From NCBI GenBank assembly GCA_040755195.1, contig JBFMBL010000006.1, positions 20,779 to 84,778 of the forward strand: 64,000 bases of DNA. The letters are read 5' to 3'. Numbering within the stretch: the stretch's first letter is position 1; each line of letters begins with the position of its first letter. The notes beneath the pieces were generated by a model, which did no database searches, had not been told where the DNA came from, and saw only the letters and a list, made by a program, of their open reading frames with translations. Shown here piece after piece: positions 59,335-64,000 of this stretch. The translations under genes were made by a program, and so were the position numbers. The DNA comes from SURF-55 sp040755195. GTDB taxonomy: Bacteria; Bacillota; Desulfotomaculia; Desulfotomaculales; Ammonificaceae.

Positions 59335-59706
59335 ATGTATGACGTGATCTTTTACGAAGACCCGAAAGGTCGCCGGCCGGTTGAAGAATGGCTGCGGCAG
59401 TTGGCCGGGGAAGCTCTTCGGAATAAGGAATCAAGGGTGCTTTATAACGCGATATCGCGGACGATAGATTTATTGAGTACAGTTGGAGTTCGGCTCGGAC
59501 CGCCGAAGGTGAAAATTGTTTACCGCGAGGAGCCGCGCATCTGGGAATTACGCGTCAAACAGGTGCGGATCTTTTTCGGACAAGATGGAGGACAATTTAT
59601 TCTGCTTCATCATATTTTTAAAGATGCTAAAAAACTCGACCGGAAAGACATTGATGTCGCAATAAGCAGGATGCTGGACTGGCTTGAGCGTTTTCGAGGG
59701 GGCTGA
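59335..59706 (+). CDS. higB: HigB/RelE-family toxin
   Basis: 123-residue mRNA-interferase-type toxin (phage Gp49-like branch): YDVIFYEDPKGRRPVEEWLRQL, GPPKVKIVYREEPRIWELRV and RIFFGQDGGQFILLHHIFKDAKKLDRKDIDVA. First gene of a three-gene operon with HTH antitoxin and SecB-like chaperone. ATG 59335 is chosen (MYDVIFYED); the frame opens a few codons upstream. The gene stops 4 bases before the antitoxin start. Confidence 0.88.
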   Translation: MYDVIFYEDPKGRRPVEEWLRQLAGEALRNKESRVLYNAISRTIDLLSTVGVRLGPPKVKIVYREEPRIWELRVKQVRIFFGQDGGQFILLHHIFKDAKKLDRKDIDVAISRMLDWLERFRGG

Positions 59707-59710
59707 TGAT

Positions 59711-60151
59711 GTGAAAACCTGGCGAGAGTTTAAAGGTGAAATTGAGTCCGAGTTTGGCAAGCTCGAATCCAGTGTGACGGTAGCCGTCAACGATATAATA
59801 TCGAGCGTGATCTTGAAACGCATCGAGAAAGGCTGGACGCAGGCCGAGCTTGCGGCTACGATCGGGGTGCAGCAGTCTGCCATTGCGCGGATCGAGAGTT
59901 TCGTGGTCGTGCCGCGATTGGATACGCTGCTTAAGGTGCTGCACGTTTTGGGGTTAAGCCTCGCCGTCCGGGATAAATCTGAATGTGACGAAACCCTCAA
60001 TACCTCCGTGACGGCCTACGAAACGGACGAATCGTATACGTTTTTCGAGACGGCGGTTCCCTTCGGGGAGCAGGAATTTGTTGTGGACCGGTACGAGGGT
60101 AACGAACCGGACGCACAGTACTTCGCCTTTAGTTTCGGGGAGGTCGTTTGA
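59711..60151 (+). CDS. higA: HigA-type antitoxin with C-terminal chaperone-addiction tail
   Basis: 146-residue antitoxin and likely operon repressor. An XRE helix-turn-helix lies at about residues 33-85 (RIEKGWTQAELAATIGVQQSAIARIESF ... LLKVLHVLGLSLAV). A further 55 residues (LNTSVTAYETDESYTFFETA ...) follow, aromatic and acidic, where tripartite systems carry the segment that makes the antitoxin dependent on its SecB-like chaperone. GTG 59711 is preceded by GAGGGGG. The stop overlaps the next gene (TGATG). Confidence 0.85.
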   Translation: MKTWREFKGEIESEFGKLESSVTVAVNDIISSVILKRIEKGWTQAELAATIGVQQSAIARIESFVVVPRLDTLLKVLHVLGLSLAVRDKSECDETLNTSVTAYETDESYTFFETAVPFGEQEFVVDRYEGNEPDAQYFAFSFGEVV

Positions 60152-60600
60152 TGGACAAGTCCGCGAGCAGTTTTCAATTTAAGAGTTACCGGGTTGAGAG
60201 CATCGAGTTTAAGGTCAACGAGGAGTTCAAGCCCGCCGAGAAGGTGAAGCTCGACTTTGATATTGATGCGGATGTGCTGGTTGAAGACGCGGCGCAGCAA
60301 AGTTTTAGGGTGGTTTTGACCTGTGTGGTCTTCAAGAACTACCGGCGGGCCAACAAGCCGTTTCGGTTAAAGGTTTCGGTGAGCGGCGAGTTTAGGTTTA
60401 AAGAAAAGGTTCCCGATGCGGATTTGCGCAAGTTCTCGGAAATTAACGCGGTAGCGGTTTTATTCCCCTACCTGAGGGCGGTGGTTACCGGCGTTACGGC
60501 GGCAGCCAATCAGCCGCCGCTTATCTTGCCGCTCATTAACGTGTATGAGTTTATGCGGCGAAAGAAGGGAAAAGCGGAAGGGACCGCCGGCGGGGAATGA
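60151..60600 (+). CDS. SecB-like chaperone of a toxin-antitoxin-chaperone operon
   Basis: 149-residue SecB-family protein. SecB-like features: an N-terminal strand set (FQFKSYRVESIEFKVNE), VEDAAQQSFRVVLTCVVF, then EINAVAVLFPYLRAVVTGVT and the terminal helix LPLINVYEFMRRKKG, which matches the SecB LLPINF-like end. ATG overlaps the antitoxin stop by one base. Firmicutes lack housekeeping SecB, so this is most probably the dedicated chaperone of the HigB-HigA pair. Confidence 0.8.
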   Translation: MDKSASSFQFKSYRVESIEFKVNEEFKPAEKVKLDFDIDADVLVEDAAQQSFRVVLTCVVFKNYRRANKPFRLKVSVSGEFRFKEKVPDADLRKFSEINAVAVLFPYLRAVVTGVTAAANQPPLILPLINVYEFMRRKKGKAEGTAGGE

Positions 60601-60844
60601 GAATTTGCGAGTGTCACGGGGAAGGTTCTTTTGACAATATAAAAAGGCCATGGCTGATAACTTGAGAGATAATAAAAGGGGTAGCTCTGACGGGGTTTAT
60701 GCAGCCTGTATAACCCTGGTGCGGTTGACACGAAAAAAGCCGGTAAACCATTGATATGGAAGACGTTGGAGGAACGAAAAGGAAAGCACGGGAACTTCTT
60801 ATTACAGAAAAGAACAGTCTGTACTTCCCGATTTATACAGACTG

Positions 60845-60850
60845 TATAAT
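60845..60850 (+). promoter_or_regulatory. Possible -10 box before the SIR2-like gene
   Basis: TATAAT 37 bases before the chosen start, within a small CAGACTGTATAA/TTATACAG-like palindrome. The -35 region is poor. It may drive the first genes of the cassette array. 60601-60844 has no other feature I can name. Confidence 0.4.
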
Positions 60851-60886
60851 CACTGTTATGTGCCCGAGATGCCCAGGAGTCGATTT

Positions 60887-61930
60887 ATGAGAATGACGAG
60901 AGAACAGGGCATCAAGAGAGTGTTTGACGGGCCGAGCCACGTAGTCATTCTCGGAGCAGGTGCAAGCATCGCCTCTACAATTCACAGTCCTGAGCCATCA
61001 GGTAAGAAGTCGCCCTCGATGGACAACTTCATTGAAGTCGTGGGCTTGACCGACATAATCGAATCCGTAGATCTTGACGAGGAGAATAAGAACTTCGAGA
61101 GGGTCTACAGCAGCCTGCACGCCCAGGACCCCAATTCACAGGTTGTTACAGAAATAGAGCGGAGGGTAAGAGACTACTTTCATAGCCTTACGCTTCCGCC
61201 GACGCCAACAATCTACGACTACTTGGTTTTGGCCCTTCGTCCTAAAGACCTGATCGCTACGTTCAACTGGGACCCGTTTCTATACCAAGCGTTCTCTCGC
61301 AATCGCCATGTGGGCGGGCTGCCTCATCTCGCCTTTCTGCACGGCAGCGTGTCAATCGGTTATTCGCCAGAAGAACAGAGGGCAGGACCAGCAGGATGGT
61401 TCTCCAAAGCAACAGGATACGAATACGTACCGACCAGGCTTCTCTATCCGGTGACCCAGAAGAACTACAATAACGATGAGTTCATTGCGCGTGAGTGGGG
61501 TCGCCTAAAACGATGGTTTGAATTTGCCAAGCGAATCACTATCTTTGGATATAGCGCTCCTGACACAGACGTTGAGGCAGTAGAACTCATGAGTGGTGCG
61601 TGGGGTGATCCAGACCAGCGAAATTTGGAGCAAGTCGAAGTCATTGATGTGCAGCCTGAAGACGTAATTCTTGAACGCTGGAGCCGTTTCATCCATACTC
61701 ATCACTACGACTACTGCACGAACTACTTTCAGTCGGTCTTAGCCTGTTTTCCGCGTCGTACTGGTGAGCGGTTCATGCATCAGTTCCTGCCATCAACGCC
61801 CGCTGAAGCTTTTCAGGAACTCAATCCAGTACCAGAGCGCTTCGATACACTTGAGGAAATGTGGGGGTGGCACCGGCCTCTGATAGAAGCTGAACGTGAA
61901 CATGAGGCTCGCAGAAAAAAGGGCACATAA
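60887..61930 (+). CDS. SIR2-like protein (first cassette-type gene)
   Basis: 347-residue protein with the SIR2/SIR2_2 NAD-binding pattern: VVILGAGASIAST near residue 19, LIATFNWDPFLYQAF near 122, LAFLHGS near 145 and ITIFGYSAPDTDVEAVEL near 215. Such domains in defence islands degrade NAD during phage infection; an enzymatic role here is inference. ATG 60887 has AGGAG 7 bases upstream; GTG 60860 is an alternative. The stop codon lies in the first arm of an attC-like site, as in integron cassettes. Confidence 0.75.
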   Translation: MRMTREQGIKRVFDGPSHVVILGAGASIASTIHSPEPSGKKSPSMDNFIEVVGLTDIIESVDLDEENKNFERVYSSLHAQDPNSQVVTEIERRVRDYFHSLTLPPTPTIYDYLVLALRPKDLIATFNWDPFLYQAFSRNRHVGGLPHLAFLHGSVSIGYSPEEQRAGPAGWFSKATGYEYVPTRLLYPVTQKNYNNDEFIAREWGRLKRWFEFAKRITIFGYSAPDTDVEAVELMSGAWGDPDQRNLEQVEVIDVQPEDVILERWSRFIHTHHYDYCTNYFQSVLACFPRRTGERFMHQFLPSTPAEAFQELNPVPERFDTLEEMWGWHRPLIEAEREHEARRKKGT

Positions 61931-62059
61931 CCCGCGCATCAACGCGGACGCAGGGCAGGCCGGCATTTTCCGAACCTGCATTGCCTCGCAGATGCGGAAG
62001 TGCTAAACTGAAACAGAACGCCATGTAGGCCCTGCGCCGCTGACGCCCAGCCGTTAGGA
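61925..62059 (+). other. attC-like recombination site 1
   Basis: Starts ACATAAC and ends GTTAGGA. The two sides are imperfectly complementary over about 30 bp: TCAACGCGG and CGCAGGGC (61949-61956) on the left match GCCCTGCG (62029-62036) and CCGCTGA on the right, with an unpaired A between stem parts, the extrahelical base typical of attC. Confidence 0.7.
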
Positions 62060-62074
62060 CCGAAAAGGATCGAA

Positions 62075-62707
62075 ATGACCAAGAACAAGAACCATCTGGC
62101 CTACCAGTTTAGAGTAAGTCTTACCGGTATCGAGCCTGCAATCTGGCGCAGAATACAGGTACCGGCTAAGTACAGCTTCTGGGATCTGCATGTCGCAATT
62201 CAAGACGTCATGGGATGGCTTGACTATCATCTGCACACGTTTCGGGTCCGCCAGAAGCATAAGCGAAAGCCGATAGAGATTGGTATTCCCGGAGATGAAT
62301 GGGATGGTGAGACTGTCGTTCCCGGCTGGAAGGTCCCGATCACCGACTACTTCACCGAACCGGGGCAAGTCATCGAATACGAGTACGATTTCGGTGACGG
62401 ATGGAACCACGAGATCTTGCTCGAAGCCGTTCTCCTGAAGGAGAGAAGTGCCACATACCCGAGGTGCGTCGGCGGAGAGCGGGCTTGCCCTCCAGAGGAC
62501 TGCGGGAGTATTTCAGGCTACTACAACCTTCTGGAGATCCTGCGCGACCCGACCCATCCTGAATATGAAGAGAATATCGCTTGGCTCAAGGGACACGCCA
62601 AGAACTATTACCCCTATGACCCGGAGAAATTCAACTCTGAAGAGGTTCATTTTGACAATCCCAAGCGGAGGTGGCGAATAGCGTTCTCCCAGGGTGGCGA
62701 GGAATAG
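62075..62707 (+). CDS. pRiA4b ORF-3-like protein
   Basis: 210-residue protein of the plasmid pRiA4b ORF-3 family: AYQFRVSLTGIEPAIWRRIQV at the N-terminus, LHVAIQDVMGWLDYHLHTFRV, then VIEYEYDFGDGWNHEILLEAV and YPRCVGGERACPPEDCGSISGY. The family's function is not known; it is common on plasmids, cassettes and islands. AAAAGGA precedes the ATG. The stop is 2 bases before the second attC-like site. Confidence 0.9.
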   Translation: MTKNKNHLAYQFRVSLTGIEPAIWRRIQVPAKYSFWDLHVAIQDVMGWLDYHLHTFRVRQKHKRKPIEIGIPGDEWDGETVVPGWKVPITDYFTEPGQVIEYEYDFGDGWNHEILLEAVLLKERSATYPRCVGGERACPPEDCGSISGYYNLLEILRDPTHPEYEENIAWLKGHAKNYYPYDPEKFNSEEVHFDNPKRRWRIAFSQGGEE

Positions 62708-62709
62708 GG

Positions 62710-62782
62710 TCCTAACAATGGGCTCAAGGCGGATGCTCCGCACACTGCGTGTGCTCCGCACCGCTTAGCCCGGTTGTTCGGC
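62710..62782 (+). other. attC-like recombination site 2
   Basis: 73 bp, TCCTAAC to GTTCGGC. GGGCT-AAG-CGG (62720-62732) pairs with CCGCTTAGCCC (62761-62771) with bulged bases on one strand only, and the centre folds on GCTCCGCACAC/GTGTGCTCCGC. This is the classic attC layout and the clearest of the array. Confidence 0.82.
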
Positions 62783-62796
62783 ACAAGAGAGGAAGC

Positions 62797-63070
62797 ATGA
62801 GCATTGCTTTTCAGGTGGTTCCTTTAACAGATACAGAAGCAGAATCGATAGTGACATCCCAACGTTTTAACAGCCTACATCCGGTAAGTTGTGAAAACTG
62901 TGGTGCCATAGGCCCATTCGAAAGAAAAAGCTAAAGCGACTGGCCGACCTATGGCCGAGATAAGAGACAACATTGAAAGAACGGCCCAGTCCATTGACAA
63001 GGGAAAGAAGGGTACTGAGCCATCAACTCCATTAACCGGCATTGTTCGGCACGAGGTTAAGCAGCATGAG
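62797..63070 (+). pseudogene. Small cassette gene, possibly frameshifted
   Basis: From ATG 62797 (after GAGAGGAAGC) 45 residues run to a TAA at 62932 (SIAFQVVPLTDTEAESIVTS ... CGAIGPFERKS). A second frame continues smoothly with ATGRPMAEIRDNIERTAQSI up to 63070. A one-base shift in the A-run near 62930 would join them. Function unknown. GTTCGGC at 63044-63050 repeats the attC end, but no clear 5' arm is seen here. Confidence 0.45.
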
Positions 63071-63425
63071 TAACAAAGATACGAAAGTCCTGGGGTACGT
63101 AGCTGTACAGCCTGGCACAATCAACGTGCTCTGCTACGGCGACTCTTGCATAGTTGCCGGATCGGAGAAGCAGATGAGGGAATACATAGCAGCATTTTCA
63201 GTTAATCCCAATGCGGAGTACCGAATCAGTAAAGCTCGTTATGGCCATGTACTTCAGGCCATGAAGCTGGGAGGAGTATACTCTTTTGATCGGGAATCGT
63301 TCTCAAGATTCTGTCCACTTGCTCGCGAGGACGGCATTGAAGTTGTGGATTTTACCCCGGACAATCAATGCATGCCCGATGGCCCCGCCATCTCTCTCAT
63401 GCGGGTGCAATGGATATCGAAGTAA
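63066..63425 (+). CDS. Hypothetical cassette protein
   Basis: 119-residue protein (MSNKDTKVLGYVAVQPGTIN ... MRVQWISK) with no recognised domain. The start is a TTAAG-preceded ATG with weak ribosome binding site; the stop is 4 bases before an attC-like site, the normal cassette arrangement. The sequence is near-neutral, without signal peptide or membrane segment. Confidence 0.65.
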   Translation: MSNKDTKVLGYVAVQPGTINVLCYGDSCIVAGSEKQMREYIAAFSVNPNAEYRISKARYGHVLQAMKLGGVYSFDRESFSRFCPLAREDGIEVVDFTPDNQCMPDGPAISLMRVQWISK

Positions 63426-63429
63426 TAAT

Positions 63430-63521
63430 GCCGAACCAGTGCATGCAGGCGAAGGCGCGGGGACGCTTTGATCTGTTTTCCGTAGTCCTGTAGCCGCGCG
63501 CCGCTGATGCCGGTGTTGGGC
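63430..63521 (+). other. attC-like recombination site 3
   Basis: 92 bp from GCCGAAC to GTTGGGC, a perfect GTTRRRY end. GCAT-GCA-GGCG-GGCGCG on the left is complementary with bulges to CGCGCGCC-GCTGATGCCGG on the right. Confidence 0.7.
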
Positions 63522-63709
63522 TGCTACATGTCCACGAGGACGGTTCGGGTGACAACATAAATATAAATAGGCTACGATAAAAGAGAAACTGTACGCAAAG
63601 CCACCTTGGTAATGTCGACAGAACCGCCCCACTGACATTTGTGGGCGAACTGCTATGAGCCTATTACTTTACTCTTTAAGTTGGGTGGTGCTAACTTCAA
63701 CAGGGAGAG

Positions 63710-63901
63710 TTGTTGACTCGTGTACCAAATGAAGACAAACAAGAGGGGAACAATTTGCAGAATCGGTTACAAAAAGCGGATTTCATTGCGTTAGTTTGTT
63801 CCGACAATGAGGAAGTTCGAAAGCGATTCCAGAACCGGTTTTCGGCAGAAATAAACGCTTTTGTTGTTGCACCCGGCTGCAACGCCCCTTGTTCTCGTTA
63901 A
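63710..63901 (+). CDS. Possible small cassette protein
   Basis: 63 residues from a TTG start (LTRVPNEDKQEGNNLQNRLQ), preceded by GGGAGAG. Mostly polar, with two Cys at the end. No family known. The surrounding 63522-63982 shows no attC and no other gene; coding status is doubtful. Confidence 0.35.
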   Translation: MLTRVPNEDKQEGNNLQNRLQKADFIALVCSDNEEVRKRFQNRFSAEINAFVVAPGCNAPCSR

Positions 63902-63982
63902 GAACTTGTGCTATCATCGTAAACCGACAACGGTCTTTCTTGCAGTTCTTGCTTTAAGGAAATTTGTTCAGGGGTGGGAAGG

Positions 63983-64000
63983 ATGAGTAAGAAGAAAATC
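63983..64000 (+). CDS. Start of a gene cut by the window end
   Basis: ATG at 63983 after a strong GGTGGGAAGG ribosome binding site, reading MSKKKI to the last base. Product unknown. Confidence 0.5.

Noticed and set aside
61925..62059. Ordinary terminator instead of attC
   Set aside because: No T-run follows, the stem is bulged on one side only, and three such sites share GTT-type ends after consecutive genes.

Overview
The window looks like a chromosome segment from an anaerobic, endospore-forming, motile Firmicute, most like the Desulfotomaculum/Pelotomaculum side of the Peptococcaceae. The reasons are the gene order pstB-phoU-yggS-sepF-proC-yggT-divIVA-(T-box)-ileS, the order polA-mutM-coaE-transglycosylase, sporulation-type proteins (YhcN-like lipoprotein, PdaB-like deacetylase, DacF-like carboxypeptidase, YtxC-like protein), a Cys-type NAD-linked formate dehydrogenase, and indolepyruvate:ferredoxin oxidoreductase with phenylacetate-CoA ligases. 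This assignment is inference from gene content; no rRNA is present.

Layout. 0-8.6 kb: phosphate uptake control, cell-division genes, then ileS behind an Ile T-box (specifier ATC at 5056-5058). 8.7-17.2 kb: an XRE regulator, small membrane proteins, and a probable sulfur-anion permease operon (TauE/SafE plus a TIGR02186-like protein) behind a strong sigma-54 promoter (10684-10699), followed by a PAS histidine kinase, an NtrC-type activator and a universal stress protein. 17.2-22.3 kb, minus strand: transglycosylase, coaE, mutM, polA. 22.5-35.3 kb: SEC-C protein, DedA, an amidase-deacetylase fusion, sporulation wall genes, tRNA-Val, ferritin-like protein, FRG-domain protein, a lone flagellin with a long structured leader, and a YtxC-like gene. 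35.6-46.6 kb, minus strand: arylacetyl-CoA operon (paaK2-iorA-iorB-paaK1-ACT) and a three-subunit NADH/formate dehydrogenase.

46.9-64 kb is an accessory island. It holds a hisF remnant, a PIN toxin-antitoxin pair, wreckage of a methyltransferase/ATPase defence locus, an AlbA/Schlafen-like protein, a type III restriction-modification system, a ruined MNT/HEPN pair, a HigB-HigA-SecB toxin-antitoxin-chaperone operon, and finally a promoter-poor series of plus-strand genes separated by attC-like sites, that is, an integron-type cassette array (SIR2-like, pRiA4b ORF-3-like and unknown cassettes) with no integrase in view.

The most unusual structure is in the type III methyltransferase gene. A complete four-helix-bundle (S23/IVS-type) gene with its own ribosome binding site sits in another frame inside mod, bracketed by inverted heptamer-repeat arms, while the mod frame stays open across it. 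A second, short pair of heptamer arms occurs in the same gene, and related 7-bp-period tracts occur at about ten other places in the window, often next to gene ends. Together with a roughly 135-bp palindromic repeat family (three copies, one translated in-frame inside dacF), a MITE with terminal inverted repeats and a target duplication, and an IS200/IS605-like hairpin cluster in the ileS leader, the region is rich in small non-coding mobile or structured elements.
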